The notes: generated by a model from the sequence alone, not told the origin. 64,000 nucleotides of DNA from Achromobacter pestifer (GCF_902859625.1 NZ_CADIJX010000002.1:186001-250000), one strand, 5' to 3'; counted from the stretch's first letter, positions 7,757 through 17,146 are shown. Made by a program: numbers and translations.

Positions 7757-9352
7757 TCAGAAGCCGACGGCCTGGCCGTCGCGCCGCGAGTCGGAGGCGG
7801 CGACATAGCCGCCTTGCGGCAAGCGGCAGATGAGTTGGGCTGAGCCGAATTCCAGGCTGTCGACGGGCGCAACGGCCACGTTGTGGCCACGGGCGCGCAG
7901 CGCCTCCACCACATCCGACGGCAGGTGTGACTCCACATTGACGACCGGACCCTTCTCCACGCGAAAGCGCGGCGCATCGCTCATTGCCTGCGGATTCTGG
8001 CCGAATGCGGCCAGGCGCGTGACCATCTGTAGATGACCTTGCGCTTGCATCGATCCGCCCATCACGCCGAACGACATCAGCGGTTGCCCGCCGCGCGTCA
8101 CGAATGCGGGGATGATCGTATGCATGGGTTTCTTGCGCGGAGCGACCTGGTTGGCGTGCCCTGGCGTCAAGACGAAATTCAGTCCCCGGTTGTGCAGGCT
8201 GATGCCGGTGCCGGGCACGACCACGCCCGAACCGAAGCCGTGATAGTTGGACTGGATGAAGGACACCATCGTGCCATTCGCATCCGCCGCGGTCAGGTAC
8301 ACCGTGCCGCCGGTGGCGGGGGTGCCTGCCGTGGGCACGCTGGCGCGGTCCATGGAAATCAGGCGCGCGCGTTCGGCCAGATAGGCGCGGTCAAGCAGGG
8401 CGCGGGCGTCGGTGCGCATGTGGCGCGGGTCGGCCACGTGATGATGCAGGTCCGCAAACGCCAGCTTCATCGCTTCAATGCTGACGTGATAGTAGTCGGC
8501 GCTGTCGCGACCCATGCCTTCCAGGTCGAACTGTTCAAGCATGCCGAGCGCCATCAGCGCGGAAATGCCTTGGCCGTTGGGCGGGATTTCATGCAGCTCG
8601 ACGTCGCGGAACGATTGCGAGATGGGAGTGACCCATTCGGGGCGGTGTTCGGCCAGGTCGGCGGCGCTCAGGGCGCCGCCGGTTTGGCTGGCAAAGTCCG
8701 TGATCTTGCGGGCGAGTTCGCCGCGATAGAAGCTGTCACCGCCGCTTTCAGCAATCTCGCGCAGCGTCTTGGCTTGCTCGGGAAAGCGCCACCATTCGCC
8801 AGCCTGCGGGGCACGGCCCTGCGGCAGGAAGGCGTCGGCGAAACCAGGTTCGTGCGCCAGCTTGGGTGCTTGGGTCGCCCACTGGCGCGCGATGGTGGGT
8901 GATACCGCGAAACCGTCTTCGGCATAGGCGATGGCGGGTTCAAACAATTTGGCGAACGGCAGCTTGCCGAAGCGTTCGGACAACGCCTTCCAGCCCGCCA
9001 CCTGGCCGGGCACGGTGACGGTGCCCCAGCCGGTGCCGGGCATGGCGTCGCGGCCATTGAAGTAGTCGGGTGTCCATGCGGCGGGCGCGCAACCGCTGGA
9101 GTTCAAGCCATGCAGGCGGCCGTCGTGCCAGACCAGCGCGAACATGTCGCCGCCGATCCCGTTCATGACGGGTTCAACCACGGTCAGGGCAATCGCGGTG
9201 GCAATGGCGCTGTCAACGGCATTGCCACCGACCAGCAGCATGCGTAGTCCCGCCTGCGCAGCCAGCGGCTGGCTGGTCGCGACCGCATTGGCGGCCAGGA
9301 CCGGCATTTTTCGGGAAGCGTACGGAAAAGACCAATCGAAGGGGGAGGACAT
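7757..9352 (-). CDS. Gamma-glutamyltransferase family protein
   Basis: N-terminal-nucleophile hydrolase family of 531 residues, a normal length for the precursor. The N-terminal part carries GGNAVDSAIATAIALTVVEP and NGIGGDMFALVW. Autocleavage is expected before the threonine in the GGTVYLTAAD region (about residue 350). SFIQSNYHGFGSGVVVPGTGISLHNRG and SFGVMGGSMQAQGH are typical of the YwrD/Ggt-like branch. No clear signal peptide is visible, so it may be cytoplasmic, unlike the periplasmic glutathione-cleaving Ggt. Its stop-to-start spacing with the Bug receptor upstream (24 bp) suggests co-transcription; the substrate could be a gamma-glutamyl amide. Confidence 0.88.
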   Translation of the reverse strand: MSSPFDWSFPYASRKMPVLAANAVATSQPLAAQAGLRMLLVGGNAVDSAIATAIALTVVEPVMNGIGGDMFALVWHDGRLHGLNSSGCAPAAWTPDYFNGRDAMPGTGWGTVTVPGQVAGWKALSERFGKLPFAKLFEPAIAYAEDGFAVSPTIARQWATQAPKLAHEPGFADAFLPQGRAPQAGEWWRFPEQAKTLREIAESGGDSFYRGELARKITDFASQTGGALSAADLAEHRPEWVTPISQSFRDVELHEIPPNGQGISALMALGMLEQFDLEGMGRDSADYYHVSIEAMKLAFADLHHHVADPRHMRTDARALLDRAYLAERARLISMDRASVPTAGTPATGGTVYLTAADANGTMVSFIQSNYHGFGSGVVVPGTGISLHNRGLNFVLTPGHANQVAPRKKPMHTIIPAFVTRGGQPLMSFGVMGGSMQAQGHLQMVTRLAAFGQNPQAMSDAPRFRVEKGPVVNVESHLPSDVVEALRARGHNVAVAPVDSLEFGSAQLICRLPQGGYVAASDSRRDGQAVGF

Positions 9353-9376
9353 GGATGCTGGTGCTCGTAGGAATGT

Positions 9377-10363
9377 TTACTGCGGGGTGATGCCGGCTTG
9401 ATCGATCAATTGCTTGGTGCGCGGGATTTCGGCCTTGATGAAGGCGGCGAATTCCTCGCGGCTGCCGCCGCGCGGTTCGGCGCCGGCTTCGGCGAGCTTA
9501 CCGCGCAATGCGGGATCGGCAAGCACCTTGTTGACGGCGCGGTTCAGCTTTTCGAGGATGGGGGCCGGCGTGCCTTCGGGCGCGACCAGACCGTACCACG
9601 GGGCGATGTCGTAGCCGGCGTAGCCTTGTTCCGCGATGGTGGGGATGTTCGGGGCCAGCGCCGAGCGTTGCGAATTCGACATGCCAAGTGCCAGCAGCGA
9701 GCCGCTCTTGACCTGGGGCAGGCCGGTCATGATGGTGTCGAAGTACATCGACACCTGGCCGGAGAGCAGCGCGGGAATGGCTTCGCCCGCGCCCTTGTAC
9801 GGCACGTGCAGGATATCGATGCCCGCGATGGACTTCAACATTTCGCCGGCCATGTGCGAGGTGGTGCCGGTGCCAAACGAGGCATACGTCAGCTTGCCTG
9901 GGTTGGCGCGGGCATAGGCGACCATTTCGGGCAGCGTCTTGAACGGCTGCTGCGGATTGGCCAACAGGATGTTCGGTGTGTAGGCCACCATGGACACCAG
10001 CGCGAAGGCGTCGGGGTCATAGGCCAGGCGCTTTTGCAGGAAGCGGTTGGTGACGACGGCGGCGGGGCCACCCATCAGCAGCGTGTAGCCGTCCGGGGCG
10101 GAGCGGGCCACCGAGGCGCTGCCGATCGCGGCGGCGGCGCCGGGGCGGGCTTCGACGACGAAGGGCTGGCCCAGTTCGGTGGCCAGCGCGGCGCCCAGTT
10201 GGCGCGAGATCAGATCGGTGGCGGAGCCGGCTTGGAAGGGCACGACGATGCGCACGGGATGCTGCGGCCAGTCCGTGGCCGCGGCGGCGCTTTGTGCGCC
10301 GGCTTGGGCCGCGAAGGCGAAGGCAGCAGCGCCGGCCAGCGTCCGGATGAGACGAAATTTCAT
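9377..10363 (-). CDS. Bug-family tripartite tricarboxylate transporter substrate-binding protein
   Basis: Periplasmic solute receptor of 328 residues. A signal peptide ends near AGAQSAAAA (about residue 27), then WPQHPVRIVVPFQAGSATD, the Bug-family N-terminal motif. GTGTTSHMAGEMLKS and HVPYKGAGEAIPALLSGQV are the conserved ligand-domain segments. No tctAB membrane genes are adjacent, so it is an orphan receptor. It is probably in one operon with the gamma-glutamyltransferase downstream and divergent from the GntR regulator. The ligand cannot be read from sequence; Bug proteins bind carboxylates, amides or amino acids. Confidence 0.92.
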   Translation of the reverse strand: MKFRLIRTLAGAAAFAFAAQAGAQSAAAATDWPQHPVRIVVPFQAGSATDLISRQLGAALATELGQPFVVEARPGAAAAIGSASVARSAPDGYTLLMGGPAAVVTNRFLQKRLAYDPDAFALVSMVAYTPNILLANPQQPFKTLPEMVAYARANPGKLTYASFGTGTTSHMAGEMLKSIAGIDILHVPYKGAGEAIPALLSGQVSMYFDTIMTGLPQVKSGSLLALGMSNSQRSALAPNIPTIAEQGYAGYDIAPWYGLVAPEGTPAPILEKLNRAVNKVLADPALRGKLAEAGAEPRGGSREEFAAFIKAEIPRTKQLIDQAGITPQ

Positions 10364-10502
10364 GGATTCCCCTTGATCGCGTTATGGAAAACAAGTGCCG
10401 CCAGGCGGGTCTGCTGCCCGTTCCGGCGCGTCGGGCGTACGGAAAAGCGCCCGCCGGAGAGGATTAGACGGGAAGGCCGGCGGGCAAGACCATAGGTATT
10501 TG

Positions 10503-10526
10503 CATCCATGGATCACTGGATCCAGT
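10503..10526. promoter_or_regulatory. Palindrome pair in the Bug/GntR divergent promoter
   Basis: Two perfect 10-bp palindromes, ATCCATGGAT (10504-10513) and CTGGATCCAG (10516-10525), lie 2 bp apart, upstream of the GntR gene start at 10582. FCD-type GntR proteins bind short palindromes of this size. Binding by the adjacent regulator is an inference. Confidence 0.4.
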
Positions 10527-10581
10527 TTGTGTTATTTTTGCATTTATCTATCATTGCGGCTTTCCAAGCCCAGGGACGACG

Positions 10582-11238
10582 ATGCTGCAATTTCAGAAGA
10601 CAGCGATCAGTGCCGAAGACGAGGCGTACCTGCACTTGCAGCGCGAGATCCGGTTGGGCCGCTACGCGCCGGGCCAGCGGCTGGTGCCCGATGTGGTCGC
10701 CAACGAGATCGGCACCAGCCGCATGCCGGTGCGCGGCGCGTTGCGCCGGCTGGCATCCGAGGGGCTGGTGGAAATTCGTGCCAACCGTGGCGCGGTGGTG
10801 CGCGGACTGAACCAGCAAGAAATGCTGGAGGTGTTTGAGATGCGCTCGGTGCTGGAAGGCCTGGCCATGCGCAATGCCGTACTGAACATGAACGCCGAGC
10901 ACGTCCGCCGCCTGGCCAGTATGCTGGATCAGCTGGAGCAGGGGTCCGGCGACTATCTGGACTGGACCACCGCCCACCGCGAATTCCACGAATACTTGTG
11001 CAGCTTCTGCCAACAGCCGCGGCTGCTCCGCCAGATTTCGGAACTGCACTCGGTGGTCGAACCGTATATGCGGTTATGGGCGGCACAGACTGGGCGCGTG
11101 CTGCGTGTGCGCGAATCGCATCAGGAATTGATCGACGCCTTGAATACCCGCGATCCCGCACGCTGCGAGGCCGCGATGCGTCAGCATGTGTTGAACACGG
11201 TGCCGGCCTTGCAGGCGTTTCTGGAACAGGCGGCCTGA
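10582..11238 (+). CDS. GntR-family transcriptional regulator (FCD/FadR subfamily)
   Basis: Regulator of 218 residues. The N-terminal winged helix (about 10-75) has GQRLVPDVVANEIGTSRMPVRGALRRL. The all-helical FCD ligand domain (about 85-215) has FEMRSVLEGLAMRNA, and metal-site histidines are likely in HREFHEYL and RESHQELIDAL. FCD regulators usually sense small organic acids. It is divergent from the Bug receptor and gamma-glutamyltransferase genes, so they are its probable targets. Confidence 0.9.
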   Translation: MLQFQKTAISAEDEAYLHLQREIRLGRYAPGQRLVPDVVANEIGTSRMPVRGALRRLASEGLVEIRANRGAVVRGLNQQEMLEVFEMRSVLEGLAMRNAVLNMNAEHVRRLASMLDQLEQGSGDYLDWTTAHREFHEYLCSFCQQPRLLRQISELHSVVEPYMRLWAAQTGRVLRVRESHQELIDALNTRDPARCEAAMRQHVLNTVPALQAFLEQAA

Positions 11239-11261
11239 TAGGCCGTCAGGCCCGAGGCGCC

Positions 11262-12149
11262 TCAGCCCTCGTTGACCCTCACCGCAACGGGTTGCTTGCG
11301 GCGGAATTTGACTTCACTGGCCAACACGCCCGCCACGATCAAGGCGGCTCCGGCCAGCGCCAACGCCGGCAACCGGTCGCCAGCCAGGCGGCCGACGATG
11401 CCGCCCCATACCGGTTCGCCTGCGTAAATGACGGTGGCGCGGGTGGGGGACACCGATTTTTGCGCCCGATTCATGGTCAGTTGAATGATGGCGCTGGCTA
11501 GACCCAGGCCGATGGCGGCCCCCGCCCACAGCCAGGAAAACGCCGGAATCCCTTCCCCCATCACGGGCATCAGCGCAAATGACACCAGCCCGGCCGTCAG
11601 CAACTGCACGAAGGTGACGCGGCGGCTGTCCACGCGCTTGGCGAACAGGCCGATCAGGATGATTTCGGCGGCGATGGCGACGGCACCGGCCAGCGTGGCG
11701 ACTTCGCCGGGGCTGAAGTTCAGCGCGCCGGCGTCCGGCCCCGCCAGCAGGATCAATCCGGTGAAGGCCAGCGCGACGCCGACCCAGCTCATCAGCCCCG
11801 GCGGACGCTTCAGCACGACCCATTGCAGCAGCGGCACGATGGGCACGTACAGCGCCGTGATGAAGGCCGATTGGCTGCTGGTGATGGTGCGCAAGCCCTG
11901 GGTTTGCAGGAAATAGCCCAGGAACAGTGCGCAACCGATGGCAATGCCTGCGCCGAGCTCAAATCGGGTCAAGCCCGCCATGTGCTTTCTGAATAGCAGC
12001 AGCGCCATCAAGCCGGCAATCGTAAATCGCAGTCCCACGAAGAACAGGGGTCCGCTATGCTGCATGGCGATATGAATAATGAGGAACGTGCTTCCCCATA
12101 GCATGGTGACCAGCACCAGGGCGATTTCCTGGCGGGATAGGGCGAACAT
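11262..12149 (-). CDS. EamA/DMT-family transporter
   Basis: Inner-membrane drug/metabolite transporter of 295 residues with about ten hydrophobic helices arranged as two EamA repeats. ALVLVTMLWGSTFLIIHIAM opens the first repeat. The second has ATVIYAGEPVWGGIVGRLAGD, the conserved end-of-repeat segment. I chose ATG at 12149, since the open frame upstream has the composition of antisense to the XRE-cupin gene. It is divergent from that regulator with 43 bp between start codons, which suggests direct control. Substrate unknown; family members export amino acids or metabolites. Confidence 0.9.
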   Translation of the reverse strand: MFALSRQEIALVLVTMLWGSTFLIIHIAMQHSGPLFFVGLRFTIAGLMALLLFRKHMAGLTRFELGAGIAIGCALFLGYFLQTQGLRTITSSQSAFITALYVPIVPLLQWVVLKRPPGLMSWVGVALAFTGLILLAGPDAGALNFSPGEVATLAGAVAIAAEIILIGLFAKRVDSRRVTFVQLLTAGLVSFALMPVMGEGIPAFSWLWAGAAIGLGLASAIIQLTMNRAQKSVSPTRATVIYAGEPVWGGIVGRLAGDRLPALALAGAALIVAGVLASEVKFRRKQPVAVRVNEG

Positions 12150-12168
12150 CGAGGTTTTGGGAGTCACG

Positions 12169-12180
12169 GTTGACGTCAAC
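12169..12180. promoter_or_regulatory. 12-bp perfect palindrome between the EamA and XRE-cupin starts
   Basis: GTTGACGTCAAC is a perfect palindrome lying in the 43-bp gap between the two divergent start codons, 12 nt before the XRE-cupin ATG. It is well placed as an operator repressing both genes. The assignment is by position only. Confidence 0.4.
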
Positions 12181-12192
12181 AGCACTGAAATT

Positions 12193-12762
12193 ATGAGCAA
12201 TATACTGCACATCAAGGGGTCTGGCAGCGATGTCCTCACGCACGTCGGGGCCAATCTGCGCCGGATCCGCAAACTGGCCGGCCTGACGCAGGCGAATCTG
12301 GCCGAGGCGTCGGGTATCAGCCGGCGCATGATCGCCGGGCTGGAGGGCGGGGCGGCCAACATCAGCCTGGCCAGCCTGGACAAGCTGGCCGACGCTTTGA
12401 ACGTGGGGTTTGTGGATCTGGTCAGCGACCCGGATCGCGAACGGCGCCGCATCGAGGCCATGGCCTGGCGCGGCAAGCTGCCGGGCAGCCAGGCCATGCT
12501 GCTGGGCGCGGCGCCCGCCAGTTGCGAGGCGCAATTATGGATCTGGACGCTGGCGCCGGGTGAGCAGTACGCGGCCGAACCCGACCCCGAGGGATGGCAC
12601 GAGATGGTCTACGTGACCGAGGGTGCGCTACGGCTGGACCTGTCTGGCGTTTCGCAAACGGTCGCCACCGATGATTTCGCGATCTACAGCAGCGCGCAGC
12701 CTTATGCCTACTTCAACGAGGGCGATACCCGCCTGCGCTTTGTGCGCAATGTGCTGCGGTAG
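12193..12762 (+). CDS. XRE-family regulator with C-terminal cupin domain
   Basis: Transcriptional regulator of 189 residues. An N-terminal HTH (about 15-70) reads VGANLRRIRKLAGLTQANLAEASGISRRMIAGLEGG. A cupin_2 domain (about 110-185) has the beta-barrel strands GWHEMVYVTEGALRLDL. The ATG at 12193 matches the usual N terminus; the longer frame upstream overlaps the divergent promoter. This architecture typically senses a small ligand in the cupin and controls the adjacent transporter, here the EamA gene. Confidence 0.9.
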   Translation: MSNILHIKGSGSDVLTHVGANLRRIRKLAGLTQANLAEASGISRRMIAGLEGGAANISLASLDKLADALNVGFVDLVSDPDRERRRIEAMAWRGKLPGSQAMLLGAAPASCEAQLWIWTLAPGEQYAAEPDPEGWHEMVYVTEGALRLDLSGVSQTVATDDFAIYSSAQPYAYFNEGDTRLRFVRNVLR

Positions 12763-12800
12763 AGGCGCGCGAAACGGTTGCCGATTCGCGCGCCGTTGCA

Positions 12801-15206
12801 TCAGAACTCGTACTTCAACGTAGCGACCACATTGCGCTCTTCGCCGTAGTAGCAGTAGTTCAGGCTGGCGCAAGATGCCACGTAGGTCTTGTCCAGCAGG
12901 TTGTTGGCGGCCACGCGCACGCTCATCCCCTTCAATGACGAGGACAAGCGTCCCAGGTCATAGCGCACGGACAGGTCGACGAGCGTGTAGGCCGGCACCT
13001 TCAGCGTGTTGGCGCTGTCGGCCCAACTGGTGCCCACATAGCGCACGCCCGCGCCCACGCCGAGGCCAGAGTCAAACTGGTAATCGCCCCAAAGCGAAGC
13101 CATGTGGCGCGGCGCCTGGTAAGGCGTATTGCCCGTCAGGCCTTCGGTGGATTCGCGGTACGTCATCGCGGTGAAGGTGTAGGCGGCCAGCAGCGTGAGG
13201 TTGTCGGTCAGGCGAGCCTTGCCTTCCAGTTCGATTCCGCGCGACCGGACCTTGCCGGCCGGTGCGTAGTAGGTCTGTGCCAGCACGCGGTTGGCCACGT
13301 TGTCCTGCGTCAGGTCGAAGGCCGCCATCGACACCATATTCTCGGTGCCAGGCTGCTGGAACTTCACGCCCGCTTCGTATTGCTTGCTTTGCGTGGGCGG
13401 CAGCAGATTGCCCTGCTGGTCCGTGTAGGCGTTGGGGTTGAACGATTCGCTGTAGCTCAGGTAGGGCGACACGCCGTTGTCGAACAAATAGACCAGGCCT
13501 GCGCGTTTGGTGAACTTGGATCCTCTCCAGTCCTGCTTCGTGGAGTAGTCGCCCGTGCGGTTGGATTCCTTGATGCGCACTTCATCCTGACGGCCGCTGA
13601 CGGTGAAGCGCCAGCGGTCATAGGCCAGTTGGTCTTGCAGATAGAAGCCTGTCTGTTCCAGGCGGCGGTCGAAAAAGGTGCGGCTCGTGATCTGCACGTT
13701 GCCATCGGCGTAGTTGGGGTGGAATGCATCCAGGTTGGACGCGGTGCCGGAATCCCAGCGGCCGTCAGCGTGGCGGTTCTGGTAGTCCAGCCCCAGCAGC
13801 ACGGTGTGCTTGACAGCACCTGTCTCGAACTTGCCTTGAATCTGGTTATCGATCGCGAAGGCGTTCAGGGATTCATCGGCGCCGGAGTAGTAACGGGTCA
13901 GTTCGGTGTCGTTGGCCCAGCCGTAGCCGTAGGCCTGCTTCAGCCTGACGTCGGAGGAGACGTAGCGCGCGTTCTGGCGGAACGTCCAGCGGTCATTGAA
14001 GCGGTGGTCCAACTGATAGCTGAAAATGCGTTCGTTGCGCTTGAATTCATTGTTGTCGGGATCGGAATCCACGAAATGGCGCGAGATGCGCTGCCCGGCA
14101 TGGTCGTCGGTGATGCTGGCGTCCGCCGGCACGCCGCTGTGGAAGCCGCCGCTGGGGTCGCGTTGCAGATAGGCCTGCAACAACAGGCTGGTGTCCGGCG
14201 TGACGTTGAACATCACCTGCGGCGCAATGGCGTAGCGCTCTTCGCGGGTGTTGTTGAACTGGGTGTCGGTAGAGCGGCCCAGGCCGGTCAGGCGGTAGGC
14301 GACCTTGCCGTTGTCGTCGACGGGGCCGGCGAAGTCGAAGCCCGCGCTCTTCTGGCCCTGGGTACCGTAGGACACCTCCACCGAACGGTAGGGATCGAAC
14401 AGGGGGCGCTTGCTGGTCAGTTGCACCAGGCCGCCCGGCGCGCTGCGGCCAAACAGCACGGACGAGGGCCCGCGAAACACGTCGATGCGCTCGACGAAGT
14501 ACGGGTCGATCTGGATCGAGCTGAACGTGCCGGAATCGCTCAACAGCTTCAGACCGTCATAAATGGTGTTGTCGGTGCTGTTTTCGATGAACCCACGCAG
14601 CGCCACATAGTCATAGCGGTCGGCAGCGCCCACCAGCCCCGTGAATGCGCCCGGCGTGTAGCGCAACGCCTCCGTCACGCTGCGCGGCTTTTGCTCGTCG
14701 ATCTGTTCGCGGGTCACGACCGAGACCGATTGCGGTATTTCACGCAACGGCGTATCGGTCTTGGTGGCGCTGGTGCTGGTGGACGCCAACAGGCCCGACG
14801 TGGGCTCCAGGGCGCCAGCAAAACCTTGGCCGCTGACACGCACGGCGGGCAGGGTGGTGGTGCCCGGTTGCGGGGCCGGCACCAGCACGTAGCCGCCCGC
14901 GCTGCGCGTGGCCGCATAGCCGCTGCCCGCCAGCAGCATGCGGAAACCTTCATCCAGCCGGTAGCGGCCTTGCAGCCCAGGGGTGGTCAAGCCCTGGATG
15001 CGATTGGCGTCCACGGAAATCGCCACGCCCGCCTGCTGGGCGTAGCGATTCAGGGCGAGAGCGAGCGGGCCGGCGGGGATGTCGTACTGGATCGCCGCGT
15101 CGGTCTGTTGCTGCGCGTGGGCGGGCAGGGCGGCGGTGCTCAGCGTGGCCAGCAACAGGCTGAAGGCCAGCGGGGTGTAGCGAAGATTCAAGGTCGGCAA
15201 GGGCAT
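12801..15206 (-). CDS. TonB-dependent siderophore receptor with STN signalling domain
   Basis: Outer-membrane receptor of 801 residues. The order is a signal peptide ending at AHAQ (about 32), an STN signalling domain (about 45-125, IPAGPLALALNRYAQQAGV), a plug (about 165-280, REIPQSVSVVTREQI, RGFIENSTDNTIYDGLK) and a 22-strand barrel ending in LKYEF. The C-terminal Phe is typical for BamA insertion. The STN domain contacts FecR, so ligand binding induces its own genes. A CxxLNYCYYG segment lies near the C terminus. The ferric ligand is not evident; the closest type is FpvA/FoxA/FhuE-like. It follows fecR by 78 bp. Confidence 0.94.
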   Translation of the reverse strand: MPLPTLNLRYTPLAFSLLLATLSTAALPAHAQQQTDAAIQYDIPAGPLALALNRYAQQAGVAISVDANRIQGLTTPGLQGRYRLDEGFRMLLAGSGYAATRSAGGYVLVPAPQPGTTTLPAVRVSGQGFAGALEPTSGLLASTSTSATKTDTPLREIPQSVSVVTREQIDEQKPRSVTEALRYTPGAFTGLVGAADRYDYVALRGFIENSTDNTIYDGLKLLSDSGTFSSIQIDPYFVERIDVFRGPSSVLFGRSAPGGLVQLTSKRPLFDPYRSVEVSYGTQGQKSAGFDFAGPVDDNGKVAYRLTGLGRSTDTQFNNTREERYAIAPQVMFNVTPDTSLLLQAYLQRDPSGGFHSGVPADASITDDHAGQRISRHFVDSDPDNNEFKRNERIFSYQLDHRFNDRWTFRQNARYVSSDVRLKQAYGYGWANDTELTRYYSGADESLNAFAIDNQIQGKFETGAVKHTVLLGLDYQNRHADGRWDSGTASNLDAFHPNYADGNVQITSRTFFDRRLEQTGFYLQDQLAYDRWRFTVSGRQDEVRIKESNRTGDYSTKQDWRGSKFTKRAGLVYLFDNGVSPYLSYSESFNPNAYTDQQGNLLPPTQSKQYEAGVKFQQPGTENMVSMAAFDLTQDNVANRVLAQTYYAPAGKVRSRGIELEGKARLTDNLTLLAAYTFTAMTYRESTEGLTGNTPYQAPRHMASLWGDYQFDSGLGVGAGVRYVGTSWADSANTLKVPAYTLVDLSVRYDLGRLSSSLKGMSVRVAANNLLDKTYVASCASLNYCYYGEERNVVATLKYEF

Positions 15207-15284
15207 GGAAGGTTCCGTGTGCGTGAGTGTCCTGATTGCTATGACGCACCAGATGGAAAAAGCGGAACTGCCATGCAAGAAAAG

Positions 15285-16301
15285 TCAGCGCTTGGGTTCG
15301 GCCCGGTCGATCATGACGATCCACGGGGTCATTGTGCGCACCCGGATGGGGAAGCTTGAGGCCAGCAGTTGCAGGGCGCGGTCGGGATCGTCCAGGGGCA
15401 GGACGGCATTGACTTGCATGCCGGCAAGCGCTTCCCGGTCGACGCGCAGCAGGCCGCCGCGGTAGCGGCCCAGTAGATCCAGCACGTCGGCCAGCGGCTT
15501 GTCCTGCACCACCAGGCGATGGTATTTCCAGGCGTCCTCGACGGCGGCGGCGTCCAGCGGTTGCGGCGCGCTGACCCCTTGGGGGGTGATGCGCACCTGT
15601 TCGCCAGCCTGCACCTGCCGTTCGCGGGTCGTGCCGGCTTCCCCGTGGGCGGTGGCCAGCACCTTGGAATCCAGCATGCTCAGGACCGTGACGCCGGACT
15701 CCGCGCTGACCACAAAGCGCGTGCCCAGCGCCCGCACGGTGCCCTGGGCGGTGCGCACGATGAACGGCCGCGCTGCATCGTGTGCGACTTCCACCAGGAT
15801 GTCGCCGCGCACCAGTTCGACTTCGCGGCGCAAGGGATCGAAATGCAGGTTGACGGCCGTGCCGGGCTCCAGCGTGACGCGGCTTTGGTCGGCCAGCATA
15901 TGGGTTTGCCATTGGCCGGTGCCGCTGCGCATGTCTGCCAGCAGATAGGACGACGGATAAAAATGCAGGAATATCGCAAGCGGCGTGGCCAGTGCCGCTG
16001 CCAGCGCCAGACTGGCGGCCACGCGCCGGATGCGCCGGCGGCGGCTGCCCAGCCAGCCCGCCTTCAGGCCGGCGTGCAAGGGCGTGGTCTGCCCTTGGGC
16101 ATCGTCGCGTAGCGCGCTTAGCTGCGTCAGCACCGCTTCCATGCGCTGGGCTGCCGCCTCATGGCGCGGATCGGCATGCTTCCACGTCATGAAGTCTTGG
16201 CGCAGGCGGTCGCGTTCGGCCGGGCTGGCCTGGTCTTCGGTCAGGCGCATCAGCCATTGGGCGGCTTCGTGCGTGATGGATTGGGTGGCGGCGTTGCTCA
16301 T
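15285..16301 (-). CDS. fecR: FecR-family anti-sigma/sigma regulator
   Basis: Inner-membrane regulator of 338 residues that relays receptor occupancy to the ECF sigma factor. The cytoplasmic N-terminal anti-sigma part (about 1-85) has EAAQWLMRLTEDQASPAERDRL and FMTWKHADPRH. A membrane helix follows (about 90-112). The periplasmic FecR domain has GTGQWQTHMLADQSRVTLEPGTAVNLHFD and a C-terminal secretin/STN-like domain (DVLDLLGRYRGG). The start overlaps the sigma gene stop by 4 nt, so the two are translationally coupled. Confidence 0.92.
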   Translation of the reverse strand: MSNAATQSITHEAAQWLMRLTEDQASPAERDRLRQDFMTWKHADPRHEAAAQRMEAVLTQLSALRDDAQGQTTPLHAGLKAGWLGSRRRRIRRVAASLALAAALATPLAIFLHFYPSSYLLADMRSGTGQWQTHMLADQSRVTLEPGTAVNLHFDPLRREVELVRGDILVEVAHDAARPFIVRTAQGTVRALGTRFVVSAESGVTVLSMLDSKVLATAHGEAGTTRERQVQAGEQVRITPQGVSAPQPLDAAAVEDAWKYHRLVVQDKPLADVLDLLGRYRGGLLRVDREALAGMQVNAVLPLDDPDRALQLLASSFPIRVRTMTPWIVMIDRAEPKR

Positions 16302-16816
16302 GCGTCCACACCTTCGTGGCAATGCACCAGGGCCGTCACCAGGTACTTGCGCACCATGCGGTCGGTCACGCCCAGCTTGTCGGCAATCTCGGCATGCGTG
16401 TCGCCATCCAGGTAATGCAGCAAGAAGGCTTGGCGCGGACGCGCCGCCAGTCCTTCCAGAATGGCGCTGATCTGGGCCAGCGCCTGCGACGTCATCAGAA
16501 TCTGTTCGGGCGAGGGCGCCCCGGGATGGTCCGCCATGGCCAGGTTCAGTTCGGCCAGATAGGCGTCTTCCACCTGGCGGCGGCGCGTCTGGTCGATCAT
16601 GAGCCGCGTGGCGGTCACCGACAGATAAGCTCGGGGCTCGCGCACCGCGGCCAGGGCATCGCGCGACGCCAGGATCCGGGTAAAGGTGTCGTGGGCCATG
16701 TCCGCCGCATTGTGCGGGCAACCCAGCTTCTTTTTCAGCCAGGCGAGCAGCCACCCGCCGTGGTCGACATACCAGGCATGCAGCTCGGAATCGGGGCGGG
16801 AGGTTGCCGAAGGCAT
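16298..16816 (-). CDS. fecI: FecI-type ECF sigma factor
   Basis: RNA polymerase sigma-70 family, ECF iron-starvation group, 172 residues. Region 2 (about 20-85) has HNAADMAHDTFTRIL and PRAYLSVTATRLMIDQTRR. Region 4 (about 115-165) has LAARPRQAFLLHYLDGDTHAEIADKLGVTDRMVRKYL. It should direct transcription of the TonB receptor gene once released by FecR. A Fur-box-like sequence lies about 60 bp upstream. Confidence 0.93.
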   Translation of the reverse strand: MPSATSRPDSELHAWYVDHGGWLLAWLKKKLGCPHNAADMAHDTFTRILASRDALAAVREPRAYLSVTATRLMIDQTRRRQVEDAYLAELNLAMADHPGAPSPEQILMTSQALAQISAILEGLAARPRQAFLLHYLDGDTHAEIADKLGVTDRMVRKYLVTALVHCHEGVDA

Positions 16817-16873
16817 GGCTTGCGCGTGGGGACCGGAACCGCGAAAACGCTACCGATCAGAGTGAGTGATAAA

Positions 16874-16888
16874 TGCAAATCGATATCA
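16874..16888. promoter_or_regulatory. Fur-box-like site upstream of fecI
   Basis: TGCAAATCGATATCA fits the 7-1-7 Fur pattern TGATAATNATTATCA at 10 of 14 defined positions and lies in an AT-rich block 58 bp before fecI. Iron-dependent repression of the sigma/anti-sigma pair is the usual arrangement. The rest of the gap from 16889 to 17146 holds a GC-rich hairpin (CCGGCCGCC and GGCGGCCGG, 17000-17019) and no convincing gene. Confidence 0.5.
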
Positions 16889-17146
16889 ATTATATTTGGT
16901 CGGCCGAAATTTGCGAATCGACCAGGACGACCGATGATCGAACAGGAATTTCGCGAGCGGCGTGGGTGGAGCCTTATAGCCAGGAGTAATATGTCGCGTC
17001 CGGCCGCCTTGGCGGCCGGTCACAACAAGCCGATTCACGCCTCGTCCTTCCCACCCGTGTCGATAGCGGAGCACCTTCCGCGCCTCCCCTGCGGTGTCTG
17101 TAAGCCCTGGCGCAAGCGGCCATAAAAAGACATCGAGGAGAAGCAC

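Noticed and set aside
13104..15359. Very long open frame on the + strand opposite the TonB receptor gene
   Set aside because: It lacks any known domain and its composition follows the third-position GC bias of the real receptor gene. It is an antisense shadow.
17000..17019. GC-rich perfect hairpin CCGGCCGCC/GGCGGCCGG
   Set aside because: No T tract follows and no gene ends nearby, so I do not call it a terminator.
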